This document shows positions 8,434-17,392 of a stretch of 62,121 bases of DNA, in pieces (position 1 is the stretch's first letter; every line of letters begins with the position of its first letter). Source of the stretch: a bacterium (GTDB lineage Bacteria; Bacteroidota; Bacteroidia; NS11-12g; UBA955); contig JAQSCZ010000001.1 of assembly GCA_029945665.1 (NCBI GenBank), forward strand, positions 1 to 62,121. The letters run 5' to 3'. Made by a program: the position numbers and the translations under genes. The notes below the pieces were generated by a model. It saw only the letters and a list, made by a program, of their open reading frames with translations, searched no databases and was not told the DNA's origin.

Positions 8434-10017
8434 TTAATTTTTAACTGCAACTGTGTTGGTATGCCTATTAACGAAGGCCACCCACTCCTTGTATTTCGCA
8501 TCTGATAACACCCTTGGGAACTTGCTTTGGGAACCATACTTGCCCTGTTCTAGCATCCAATTTAAGAATAAATCAGAATGAATAAGTTGCACCCTTACTT
8601 CTTTTAAAGCATGTTTCCTTTCTGTGGCATAATCATCATTCAGTTCACATAAATAGCCATCTAAAAGTGTACTGGCTTGTTCAGAGGTAATTGAATCATC
8701 GTTGCAAGCAATGTACCATTGGTGAATGTGATTTTTGCCATCTGACTCGCCCTTAACCGTGTATTCATTAATTGGTGTATTCAATTTTTCACTTAAGCGT
8801 TCTATTCCTTTGTTCATATTATCGACACTTAAATGCTCACCACAAACACTGAGAAAATGTTTGGTTCTACCTGTAATTTTTATTTCACATTCCTCGAGAT
8901 CAACAAACTTAATGGTATCGCCTATTAAATAACGCCAAGCACCCGAACAGGTTGTAAGCAATAGCGCATACTCCTTATTTAATTCAACTTGTTTAATACT
9001 AAAGGCTACCGCATTTGGCCGCATGTTGCCTGTCTCATCAAAATTCAGTTCATTAAAAGGTATAAATTCGTAGAACATGCCATTTCTGAAATTCAATTTC
9101 ATTCCTTTAGAGTTCGGACCACTTTGAAACGCTACAAAACCCTCGCTGGCCAAATAGGTTTCTAAGTACATGATAGGCTTTCCTAACAATCCATTCAAAC
9201 TTTTCTTGTAGGGTTCTATAGCCACACCACCCCATAAATAGACACTTAGATGGGGCCATATATCATGAATGGTTCTAAGGTTATACCGTTTAATAATGAG
9301 TTCGAATAAAATCTGAATCCAAGCAGGCACACCAGCGATTATGACAACATCCCATTGTGGGGCCTCATCGACAATTCTATCCAATTTATCCTGCCAATTT
9401 TTCTCACTTCGAATATCCATTGATGGTTTAGAAAAACGTTCAAACCAATTCGGCACATGACTAGAGGTAATACCGCTTAAATCTCCTGCATACGTTTTAC
9501 CGTCGTCATTAAAATATAAACTTGTACTGCCACCTAACATGAGGTAGTTTTTTGTCAAATAATCTTTCGGAAAATCAGTACGCGCAATGCTAATTACCTG
9601 ACGTAAGCCAGCTCGGGTAATAGATTTTATCATATCCTGCGATACAGGAATGTATTTACTTGCACCCTCTGAAGTACCTGAGCTCAAAGCAAAAAACTCT
9701 ATTTTGCCAGGCCAAGTAACATTCTCCGCGCCGTTGTATGCCTTTTGCCACCAATCGTGCATTTTGGCATAATCTACCAAGGGTACATTTTGCTGATAAC
9801 TGCGATAAACAGCTTTAGAACCAAGTATTTTGGAAAAACTATATTTTTTACCATAAGCTGTTTCTTCAGCTTTGGTAATTAATTTTTTAAGGGTGCGAAG
9901 CTGTTGTCTATAGGCCTTTTCCTGTGTTAAAGAAAAAGGTTGCGAAAGCCTTTTGCCAGCATTAAGAAGTTGCTTAATGATTTTTGTAGGGTAAATGGAT
10001 GGCATGGTGAACTGCAA
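8434..10017 (-). CDS. GH3-family acyl-adenylating enzyme
   Basis: A 527-residue cytoplasmic protein of the GH3 (auxin-responsive promoter) family, a branch of the ANL adenylate-forming superfamily. The ATP-binding loop FFALSSGTSEGASKYIPVS lies near residues 107-125, and the later motif YLIGDTIKFVDLEECEIKITGRTKHFLSV matches the hinge/P-loop region of GH3 proteins. Plant GH3 enzymes conjugate amino acids to hormone carboxylates; the bacterial substrates are unknown. The chosen ATG at 10017 could be replaced by MPSIYP five residues in. It stands alone, divergent from the small ORF at 10158. Confidence 0.85.
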   Translation of the reverse strand: MQFTMPSIYPTKIIKQLLNAGKRLSQPFSLTQEKAYRQQLRTLKKLITKAEETAYGKKYSFSKILGSKAVYRSYQQNVPLVDYAKMHDWWQKAYNGAENVTWPGKIEFFALSSGTSEGASKYIPVSQDMIKSITRAGLRQVISIARTDFPKDYLTKNYLMLGGSTSLYFNDDGKTYAGDLSGITSSHVPNWFERFSKPSMDIRSEKNWQDKLDRIVDEAPQWDVVIIAGVPAWIQILFELIIKRYNLRTIHDIWPHLSVYLWGGVAIEPYKKSLNGLLGKPIMYLETYLASEGFVAFQSGPNSKGMKLNFRNGMFYEFIPFNELNFDETGNMRPNAVAFSIKQVELNKEYALLLTTCSGAWRYLIGDTIKFVDLEECEIKITGRTKHFLSVCGEHLSVDNMNKGIERLSEKLNTPINEYTVKGESDGKNHIHQWYIACNDDSITSEQASTLLDGYLCELNDDYATERKHALKEVRVQLIHSDLFLNWMLEQGKYGSQSKFPRVLSDAKYKEWVAFVNRHTNTVAVKN

Positions 10018-10145
10018 ATTAAGTTATTTTCCATGAATTCATCAGAATATTTAATTAACACCCTGAATAAAAACTGCTTAACCCGATTTTTAAAACAAAA
10101 TGAGTAGGTTTCGAGATTCTTTGAATGAATAAAATAAGATAGGTG

Positions 10146-10153
10146 TAAATTTG
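10146..10153 (+). promoter_or_regulatory. -7 box for the 10158 gene (leaderless)
   Basis: TAAATTTG, an exact TAnnTTTG, ends 4 nt before the ATG at 10158, so transcription should start at or within a base or two of the start codon. Confidence 0.5.
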
Positions 10154-10157
10154 CAGT

Positions 10158-10499
10158 ATGGAAGATGAAAGTGTAATCTGGAAAAAGATTATTGCGCATG
10201 TAGAAGAGAATTTTAATAAAAAACCGGACATGAATGCTATTTTATTTCTGATAGGCATTCGCGAATTGGGACAATTGCCTCAAGATAATTATAAAAAAAG
10301 CGAGAAAGTGGATTTAATGCATATTGCTATTTGCAAAGTATTAAGTTACTCGGGGCATTATCAATTAATTGGAGCCGATATTGACGGATGGCCCCATTGG
10401 GAATTATTAAAACCATTGCCTCAATTCGATGTTTTTGAACAAGAATCGTATATTCGCACTCACATAATTGAATATTTTATAACCGAAGAAATTTTATGA
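10158..10499 (+). CDS. Conserved-looking hypothetical protein
   Basis: A 113-residue soluble protein with no signal peptide and no transmembrane segment. It is mixed charged/hydrophobic, with a segment FLIGIRELGQLP and a tail DVFEQESYIRTHIIEYFITEEIL. The stop overlaps the start of the cyclophilin gene by 4 nt (ATGA), so the two are translationally coupled. I do not recognise the family; the small size and operon position suggest a Bacteroidota-specific protein of unknown role. Confidence 0.75.
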   Translation: MEDESVIWKKIIAHVEENFNKKPDMNAILFLIGIRELGQLPQDNYKKSEKVDLMHIAICKVLSYSGHYQLIGADIDGWPHWELLKPLPQFDVFEQESYIRTHIIEYFITEEIL

Positions 10500-11245
10500 A
10501 AAACCTTTTCACACAATTAAGCGCAATCACCTTTACATTTTTATTGGCATTAACTGCTTGTAATAACAGCGCAAAAGAAACAACTGAACAAAGTGCAGAA
10601 GTTGCCGAAACTCCTAACATTACAGCAACAACGGAAGCACCTCAGCCCGTAATTTCAACAGCCGATAAAATTTATATTATCAAGACTTCTGCTGGAGATA
10701 TTAAAGTTCGATTATACAAAGAATGTCCTTTACACCAAGCCAATTTTGCCAAACTTGTCGATGAAAAATTCTATGACGGCATCTTGTTTCATCGCATTAT
10801 CAAAGGCTTTATGATACAAACAGGCGACCCTGACAGCAAAAAAGCTGAACCTGGTAAGCAATATGGAGTTGGTGGCCCTGGCTATACCATTCCTGCAGAA
10901 ATACTGCCAAATTTTTATCACAAAAAAGGTGCTCTCGCTGCTGCCCGTCAAGGCGATCAAGTAAACCCATACAAAGAAAGCAGTGGCAGTCAGTTTTACA
11001 TCGTACAAGGTACTGTTATGCCGAAAGAACAGTTGGTGCAATTTGGCAAACCATTTACCGAATTAGCAATGAAAGATTATGCAACCCTAGGCGGCACTCC
11101 ACAATTAGATGGGGACTATACGGTTTTCGGTGAAACGATTGCAGGCATTGAAGTAATTGATGCCATCGCAAATACTTTAACTGATTCTGGCGATCGCCCT
11201 AAAAAGGATATTAAAATTATTAGTATTACTGAGGAGACGAAATAA
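10496..11245 (+). CDS. Lipoprotein peptidyl-prolyl cis-trans isomerase (cyclophilin type)
   Basis: A 249-residue precursor with a lipoprotein signal ending in the lipobox LTAC (lipid Cys about residue 22), then a Ser/Thr/Glu-rich linker to about residue 55, then a cyclophilin domain. The catalytic strand ILFHRIIKGFMIQTGDP contains the active-site Arg; SSGSQFYIVQG and the later DYTVFGETIAGIEVID complete the fold. It should catalyse proline isomerisation of envelope proteins in the periplasm. It is coupled to the upstream small ORF by a 4-nt overlap, and its 3' end overlaps that of the convergent HIT gene by 20 bp. Confidence 0.92.
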   Translation: MKNLFTQLSAITFTFLLALTACNNSAKETTEQSAEVAETPNITATTEAPQPVISTADKIYIIKTSAGDIKVRLYKECPLHQANFAKLVDEKFYDGILFHRIIKGFMIQTGDPDSKKAEPGKQYGVGGPGYTIPAEILPNFYHKKGALAAARQGDQVNPYKESSGSQFYIVQGTVMPKEQLVQFGKPFTELAMKDYATLGGTPQLDGDYTVFGETIAGIEVIDAIANTLTDSGDRPKKDIKIISITEETK

Positions 11246-11633
11246 ACAATTGGCTAATCGCAGCAGCTGTTTCCTCGTATTCTTCGCTTGAAAATTTGAC
11301 TCTGGGTCCGGCAAAATTCAAGTCAGCAACTTGGTTCATCGGCACAAGGTGTATGTGTGCGTGAGGAACTTCTAATCCAATAACAGCCATGCCTATCTTT
11401 TTGCATGGAATTACTTGCTTAAGGGCTTTGGCCACCTGCTTGGCAAATACATGCATAGCAGCTAGCTGTTCATCCTCCATGTCAAAAATATAATCTACCG
11501 CATTCTTGGGTATAACCAAGGCGTGGCCCTTTGCTAACGGATTAACGTCAAGAAATGCCAAAAAAAGGTCGTTCTCGGCCACTTTATAGCATGGAATCTC
11601 ACCACTTATAATTTTCTGAAAAATAGTTGACAT
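11226..11633 (-). CDS. HIT-family (histidine triad) nucleotide hydrolase/transferase
   Basis: About 135 residues, normal for an HIT protein. The triad HAHIHLVP near the C-terminus is the catalytic H-x-H-x-H motif; the N-terminal IFQKIISGEIPC and the PLAKGHALVIPK strand are standard. It is expected to be a cytoplasmic purine nucleoside phosphoramidase. I start at MSTIF (11633) rather than the upstream MINYM at 11645, because family members begin there. It lies 19 bp downstream of greA on the same strand and is probably co-transcribed with it. Confidence 0.92.
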   Translation of the reverse strand: MSTIFQKIISGEIPCYKVAENDLFLAFLDVNPLAKGHALVIPKNAVDYIFDMEDEQLAAMHVFAKQVAKALKQVIPCKKIGMAVIGLEVPHAHIHLVPMNQVADLNFAGPRVKFSSEEYEETAAAISQLFISSPQ

Positions 11634-11652
11634 ATAATTTATCAATGGGTAG

Positions 11653-12126
11653 TTAACCGCCTATTGAAATAACTTCCAACTTAACAAGGCCTGCAGGCAC
11701 TGTAATTTCAACAACATCTCCTACACGTTTACCTATTAAACCAGCTCCAATGGCTGATTTGCTAGAAATTCGGCCAATTTTCATGTCGGCCTCTTTTTCG
11801 GAAACAATGGTATATTCCATTTCTCTGTTAGCATTCAGGTTTCTAACCTTCACTCTGCTTAACATATTAATCTTGCTATTATCCAATTTAGACTCGTCCA
11901 AAACTCGGGCGTTGGCAAACATTGTTTCGAGCTTCGAAATCTTTGCTTCTAACAACCCCTGCGCTTCCTTAGCAGCATCATATTCTGCATTTTCTGACAG
12001 GTCGCCCTTATCTCTTGCTTCTGCTATTTGAGCACTAATGGAAGGACGTTGCACCCTTTTAAGATTTTCAAGTTCACTTTTAAGATTATCAAAACCTTCT
12101 TTGGTTAAATATACTATATCACTCAT
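11653..12126 (-). CDS. greA: Transcription elongation factor GreA
   Basis: A 157-residue protein of the usual GreA length. The N-terminal half is the antiparallel coiled coil that enters the RNA polymerase secondary channel, with the acidic tip region DKGDLSENAEYDAAKEAQG at about residues 39-57; the C-terminal half (SRVKVRNLNAN... onward) is the FKBP-like domain. It rescues backtracked polymerase by stimulating RNA cleavage. The terminator of the upstream three-gene operon lies just before it, so greA and the HIT gene probably form a separate unit. Confidence 0.95.
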   Translation of the reverse strand: MSDIVYLTKEGFDNLKSELENLKRVQRPSISAQIAEARDKGDLSENAEYDAAKEAQGLLEAKISKLETMFANARVLDESKLDNSKINMLSRVKVRNLNANREMEYTIVSEKEADMKIGRISSKSAIGAGLIGKRVGDVVEITVPAGLVKLEVISIGG

Positions 12127-12161
12127 CTTATTCTAAATTATTGTAATGGTTATAAAAAAAT

Positions 12162-12192
12162 AAAAGTGCTTTCATGAGATGAAAGCACTTTT
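12162..12192 (-). terminator. Intrinsic terminator of the TonB-receptor/PorV-like operon
   Basis: AAAAGTGCTTTCAT (12162-12175) pairs perfectly with 12179-12192 over 14 bp with a 3-nt loop. On the minus strand it is followed by a T-rich run. It lies 21 bp past the stop of the PorV-like gene. Confidence 0.85.
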
Positions 12193-12213
12193 GCAAATAT
12201 ATTAAAAAATTAA

Positions 12214-13356
12214 TTAATCTAAACTAATTCTTAATCCGAAAGTATGAGTACCACTAAATGGGTTGGTTGCTCTGTAAGAATAATCTATCCCAATGGTATT
12301 GTTATTCTCGCGACCAGAGTCCGTTTTTTTAGCCAATGGAATCTGAACAGAAGCACCCATACAAACACCAGTATAAGCTGTTCTTCGGGTATCGTAGTTA
12401 AAAATTCCCTTTTCATAATCAAAAGCACCTCTTAACAAAAGGATTTCTTTATAGGCATATTCTAAACCAAGCGAGGTTTGATTACTAGAGAATGAATTAT
12501 TTGTAAAATTCATTGCAGTTGTTAATCTGTGCCAATACATTCCCGCTTTTTTATCTAAACGGAAATCATAAGCAAACCCAACGTTAATTAAAGAAGGTAA
12601 TTGTGTCTTATCGGCTCTCTGACTTGTAGTAGTCGTGTAAGGATTGCCATTAACATTCGATTTTGTTGCTAAACCATCACCATTATATTTTAAATCTGGG
12701 CCAAGATTTTTGATACTTACACCAAAACGAATATCACTTCCTCTTTTAGCTGCAGGATTAAGATTTTCACTTAAATATTTTGTTTTCTTAGTCGCAACAT
12801 CTTTGATTAATTCTGTAGCAAATTGCAAACCAGCATCGAAGGCAATACCACTTGATCTGACATCTGGCGTTGATTCACTCACTACTTTCATATTAATACC
12901 AGCAGAAATTTGATCTGTAAAGCTGTAAGCATAGCCCACATTGATATTACTAATAGCAGGCTTATATGTTCCGATTCCTCCATCTGGTTGTGCAACTGTA
13001 GTAATTGGTATTTGCCCTAGTGAGAATGACATAACACTAATTCCAATAGCACCTTGACCAAGATTTTGACCAAAACCGAAGGTATTAATGTTAATACCTG
13101 TTCCGCCTAACCATGAAGTTCTGCTAAAACCCAATTCAGTGCCTTGTATTTTTGCTAAACCCGCAATATTCAAATGAAATGATTCAACACCAGTTACACC
13201 GGCTGAATAGGAATTACCCATTCCACTTGTTTTGCCCCAACCATTTATTAATAACTGGGTAAATCCAGCCTGACCAGCTCTTACCGGACCTTGTGCATAC
13301 AAATTCCCTATGCTTAATATGATGGCTACCGCTGTATATTTTATTATTTTATTCAT
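12214..13356 (-). CDS. PorV/PorQ-family outer-membrane beta-barrel
   Basis: A 380-residue precursor with a signal peptide ending near LYAQ (about residue 22). It contains the family hallmark AGQAGFTQLLINGWGKTSGMGNSYSAGVTGVES and NIAGLAKIQGTELGFSRTSW at about residues 28-85. The rest is amphipathic barrel strands ending FGLRISLD. PorV shuttles T9SS cargo to the attachment complex and PorQ works on it at the surface. This copy is last in an operon with a huge secreted protein and a TonB receptor, so I infer a dedicated partner for that cargo rather than the housekeeping PorV. Which paralogue it is cannot be settled here. Confidence 0.85.
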   Translation of the reverse strand: MNKIIKYTAVAIILSIGNLYAQGPVRAGQAGFTQLLINGWGKTSGMGNSYSAGVTGVESFHLNIAGLAKIQGTELGFSRTSWLGGTGININTFGFGQNLGQGAIGISVMSFSLGQIPITTVAQPDGGIGTYKPAISNINVGYAYSFTDQISAGINMKVVSESTPDVRSSGIAFDAGLQFATELIKDVATKKTKYLSENLNPAAKRGSDIRFGVSIKNLGPDLKYNGDGLATKSNVNGNPYTTTTSQRADKTQLPSLINVGFAYDFRLDKKAGMYWHRLTTAMNFTNNSFSSNQTSLGLEYAYKEILLLRGAFDYEKGIFNYDTRRTAYTGVCMGASVQIPLAKKTDSGRENNNTIGIDYSYRATNPFSGTHTFGLRISLD

Positions 13357-13392
13357 GAATTTCTTTCCTCCTTTATCTGTATTTCTAACTAA

Positions 13393-16300
13393 TTAATATG
13401 TATCTAAATCTAATTGACGCATTACACCGTACCATTTCAGAATTTTCTCACCCAAGTCGCCGCAATCCACATGAATAATGTAAAATCCGCTTGCTATAGG
13501 CACTTTATTGTCATTTTTCAAATCCCAATCTGCAAAAGTTAACAAATCATCCTTCTTTATTCTTCTAACCAATGTACCACTTAAAGTATAAATGGATACC
13601 GTTGCTTTTGGAGGCAAATTGGTAATTTTAACTTTGCTATCTACAGGGCTACTCTCGTATTCTGATGTTGCGTAATATGGATTTGGAACAATATTGATTA
13701 AATTAACTGATTTTTTACCTGTTTCTGCATTCACATTGTTATATACACTCTCTGTATTGAATGTGTAGCGCGGAATCATTGTATCTTTATTGCTATTCGT
13801 TACTACAGGTGATACTTTATTGTAAGGCTTACGCATGTTAATTCTAAAGCTTATTTCAGTCAATGGAACACCATCGGTCAAGGTATATCCTCTTTCTGCT
13901 ATGGCAGGTATTACCCACATGGCTTGAGATAGCACTTTTCGCTTTTCTAAACTAGATGGACTTGTATTAGGAGCAGATGTAAGCATTGTTTGGTACATCA
14001 AACCTTCGTCGTATATTGGACCTTTAAAAGTTCTGTTAGCCAATCCACCAGGGTAAGAACCCATCAGATAAATAAAATGCTTACCTCCAAAATTATAGTA
14101 AGTATTGGTATTTGCATAATTTGAGGTAGGATTCCAAATCATATCAGTTCCATTTTCTCCTGGCAAATAAGAATCTTCACCGAAGGCAATATTCATTCTT
14201 TCGCCTGTTTCAAGGTTTACAGCATATCCAGGGAAATAGCTTCTACCAAAATCGCTACCATCGGTTACCCAACGTTGAAACACACCATTGTTATGCTCTG
14301 GCCTGATTGACTGGTGGTAACGCATATTCATTTTGGCCATACCGCCTTCATTTAATGCAGATTCTTCACCCATCTCTAATACAACACATCTGGTCCATTT
14401 TCTAACATCAGGTGTAATTACAAATTGAACACTTGCTAACTCCGAAATAGGATTATCGCTGATACTTGATCCTCCCCAAGCCGGGCCAAAGGTATATTCA
14501 CCCAAACTACTTCTACCTTGCGCTCTAGCTGCTAAGGCATAAGGTGCAATTCTTCTGTCCCATATTTTTTCAAACGCTTCATAAGGATCATAAGAATCTA
14601 AGCCTTGGTGATTAGGGTCTGATTCAGAGCTAAAGTCATCATTGAAAATATCAATAGCTGTGGTAACCTTTGTTCCAGAACGAATCCAGTTGAAAGGAGC
14701 AAGCGATTGTCCACTGTTATTAAATCCAGATATATCTTGATCGGTTAAAGCAGTTAACCATTTTCGACTGTCATCTTGGAACTTAACTTCATAACCTAAG
14801 AACCCATTGGTAGTTTCAAGATACTGATTCTTACCGGGAACAGGTGGTTGTATAATTTCTACCGCCATACCCCATTCGCGTAAGTTTCGGGTTTTCTTAG
14901 TAATTCCACCATATCTATTTTTACCTACAATTGTTTCTGTTCTAGCTTCCATTGATGTATCTGCAAAAACAGTATCGTTAGTTGTTAGATTTACAATTCT
15001 CCAGTAGGCTTTTGCCGAGATAGAATCTTGGTATTTTAAAGTTGTTCCTTGCGGTTTTACTTTGTCTTTGAAGTTCTCTATAAATTGGAATTCAAAATCA
15101 GCCTTAGGCACTAAAAGTGGATCCACAATTTTAATATTTACAGGACCTTTACCACCTATGTACACAGGAGCGTCTGATTTGTTATTGGCCAAAATTTCAT
15201 CGATGGTTTCTTTAGAGAATTCTAAAATTTGACCACCGTTACCTCTGCCTTCTAATTGTTTTAAAATTGGACCATCACCATAGTTTGATTGTTGCATACT
15301 TCCAAATTGCTCAGGAGATGTTTTGTGAGGAATCGCTGATAGTTTAACAGTATTTCTACTAGCCAAGAACTGCTCAGGCTCCAATTTTGCTGGATCGTTT
15401 GATGGATAGCCATAAGCTAAAATTAAGTAATAATAGGTTTTAAAATTTACCAATGTTTTACTAGAACCTGTTGCAAATGCATCTTCCTTAATATTTAAAG
15501 TGTGGAATATACCTTGATTGGCACCGTTCACTTTCTCTTTAGGGATGTTAGCAGAAACAGTTGGATCAAACTCTTGATTGATCATTTGTGCAACGTTATC
15601 TTTCACATCACACTGTCCAACTAATACTGCTTTATCAATGTTATTTAACTCGGTGTTGGATACACTGCCATCTTTTAATTGATAAATCATGTAACCTTGG
15701 AAACGGTATTTTATGATTTGATTCTGTTCATTCTTGATATCTTCTGCATAGCCTTCTGTGATTTTAGTATCCAACAGTTTTAATACCAAACTATTTTCAA
15801 GCTCTTGAATTTCTACGGCAGGAGGTTCAGGACCATCTGCAATATCAAATTTATTATTAAACAATTTCTGAGCTTTATCACTTGCTAATTTTAATAATTT
15901 TAATGAACCTCTTGCACCACCAGAAGTTGTTCTAGCCCAAACAACGCCAATTGTAACTTTATTCATAGCGCCACTTTTTAATGTAAACGGACCTGCAGAT
16001 TGCAAGAAACGTCTATCAGCAGGAGAATTACCTGCACTGTACTCATTCCAACATGGCAGGTTAGCCGTTGCAGGATTGGTACAATCATCGAACATGTATT
16101 TGGTTTTAACCGATCCACCAACACCATTGCCGCCAAAAGTTACATCATTACCATTTTGCCACTTGGCTTGCAAGTAATTATAAAAATCAATCGCAGCATT
16201 TGGATTACCATTGATTGGGTCAGAGTTATTATTGTAATACAAAAATACACCCATTCCCAACTGAATACCACTGGTATCTGTTGGACCTTCGAAGAAATCG

Positions 16301-17349
16301 ACACCAATACTTGGCGGATTTAAACCATAACCCAATACACCTTCGTCATTATCATCGCCATTATAGCAATATCCTAAACTTCTTCCAACATCACAACCAA
16401 CATAGTCATCGGCATAGTTTCCTAAATCCGCATCTACCCATTGACCAAAATAGGTTTGACTCAATGTTTCAAAACCTCTATTGATAATTTTAGTAGTGTA
16501 GAAAGTCATGTTGTTAACCTCATCATTGGTTTGGAAAGCAAAAGCTGTTGTTTGCAACTCTAGACCAATTGGTATACCACCAGTTTCGGAGTGCACATTG
16601 CCTCTGTCATTGTATGCAAACCATATCATTTGGTCTGGCTGATCTTTAGGGGTATTTTTTGCAAACTCTCTAGCATTATCTAAAACCGGATAACAACCAT
16701 TCAAAGGGTCATAAATCGTGTTATTACTAGGGTTATTTGGATCGATAAAGTTAGCCAATGAATTATTGCTTTGGTTCGTGCCATAAGGCGTATTTGGATT
16801 TCCTGCAGCAGGCCAATTTAAAATATTAGTAGACACATTACCTGTTAGCTGTTGATCTAACAATTCAGCCCTTGTTACTTTATACATTTTATCCCAAGCT
16901 TCGCATCTTGTAGGATCAGTACTAACATTGGTAGTATCTAAAGTACCAGGCCAAAAGTCATTACCAGTTTGACGGTAAGTCATGGCTGCAATTCTTAAGT
17001 TACCATCAGAACCTAGTCCGCCAATCCAAAGCGCCCCAGCAAACAAGGAATGTTTACGAACAGAGTTCGCGTCTGTTACTTTAGGAATTTCATATCTAGG
17101 ATTGTTCAAATCCCACCACATGTCACCACCATTTAAAATTCTGGTACGCACGTTATTTATATCTAAATCGGCACTCTGAGAAGCCGCTTTACATGTATTC
17201 GCAAATTGAGCAAGCCCATTGCTGTATAAAGCATCTTGCTTTGTCTTCCCTCCTTGTGGACTAAAATTTTTAATCTCGGCGGCATTCACACTGAAAGCAG
17301 TGAAGCCAAGTACAAGAATTAAATTTAGTTTTTGATAAACACTTTTCAT
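13393..17349 (-). CDS. Very large secreted surface protein with T9SS-like sorting tail
   Basis: About 1,319 residues from MKSVYQKLNL (17349). I reject the upstream ATG at 17415, because only the internal start gives a proper signal peptide (cleavage near VNAAE) and because the upstream one overlaps the TonB-receptor gene. The N-terminal third contains LDINNVRTRILNGGDMWWDL and HSLFAGALWIGGLGSDG, a pattern I associate with Bacteroidota surface proteins found beside PorV/PorQ genes. The end has the features of a type A sorting domain: VPNPYYATSE, then VSIYTLSGTLVRRI, then IASGFYIIHVD, with an unusual extra tail GVMRQLDLDTY after the usual last strand. It is middle gene of the operon and the likely cargo of the PorV-like protein. 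Confidence 0.85.
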   Translation of the reverse strand: MKSVYQKLNLILVLGFTAFSVNAAEIKNFSPQGGKTKQDALYSNGLAQFANTCKAASQSADLDINNVRTRILNGGDMWWDLNNPRYEIPKVTDANSVRKHSLFAGALWIGGLGSDGNLRIAAMTYRQTGNDFWPGTLDTTNVSTDPTRCEAWDKMYKVTRAELLDQQLTGNVSTNILNWPAAGNPNTPYGTNQSNNSLANFIDPNNPSNNTIYDPLNGCYPVLDNAREFAKNTPKDQPDQMIWFAYNDRGNVHSETGGIPIGLELQTTAFAFQTNDEVNNMTFYTTKIINRGFETLSQTYFGQWVDADLGNYADDYVGCDVGRSLGYCYNGDDNDEGVLGYGLNPPSIGVDFFEGPTDTSGIQLGMGVFLYYNNNSDPINGNPNAAIDFYNYLQAKWQNGNDVTFGGNGVGGSVKTKYMFDDCTNPATANLPCWNEYSAGNSPADRRFLQSAGPFTLKSGAMNKVTIGVVWARTTSGGARGSLKLLKLASDKAQKLFNNKFDIADGPEPPAVEIQELENSLVLKLLDTKITEGYAEDIKNEQNQIIKYRFQGYMIYQLKDGSVSNTELNNIDKAVLVGQCDVKDNVAQMINQEFDPTVSANIPKEKVNGANQGIFHTLNIKEDAFATGSSKTLVNFKTYYYLILAYGYPSNDPAKLEPEQFLASRNTVKLSAIPHKTSPEQFGSMQQSNYGDGPILKQLEGRGNGGQILEFSKETIDEILANNKSDAPVYIGGKGPVNIKIVDPLLVPKADFEFQFIENFKDKVKPQGTTLKYQDSISAKAYWRIVNLTTNDTVFADTSMEARTETIVGKNRYGGITKKTRNLREWGMAVEIIQPPVPGKNQYLETTNGFLGYEVKFQDDSRKWLTALTDQDISGFNNSGQSLAPFNWIRSGTKVTTAIDIFNDDFSSESDPNHQGLDSYDPYEAFEKIWDRRIAPYALAARAQGRSSLGEYTFGPAWGGSSISDNPISELASVQFVITPDVRKWTRCVVLEMGEESALNEGGMAKMNMRYHQSIRPEHNNGVFQRWVTDGSDFGRSYFPGYAVNLETGERMNIAFGEDSYLPGENGTDMIWNPTSNYANTNTYYNFGGKHFIYLMGSYPGGLANRTFKGPIYDEGLMYQTMLTSAPNTSPSSLEKRKVLSQAMWVIPAIAERGYTLTDGVPLTEISFRINMRKPYNKVSPVVTNSNKDTMIPRYTFNTESVYNNVNAETGKKSVNLINIVPNPYYATSEYESSPVDSKVKITNLPPKATVSIYTLSGTLVRRIKKDDLLTFADWDLKNDNKVPIASGFYIIHVDCGDLGEKILKWYGVMRQLDLDTY

Positions 17350-17392
17350 ATCGTTATAAATTTGATTGTTCTTTTGAATATAGTTGATTGTA

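Noticed and set aside
12194-12201. TATATTTG on the minus strand as a greA promoter
   Set aside because: Transcription from it would begin inside the strong terminator hairpin at 12162-12192, so the match is probably chance.
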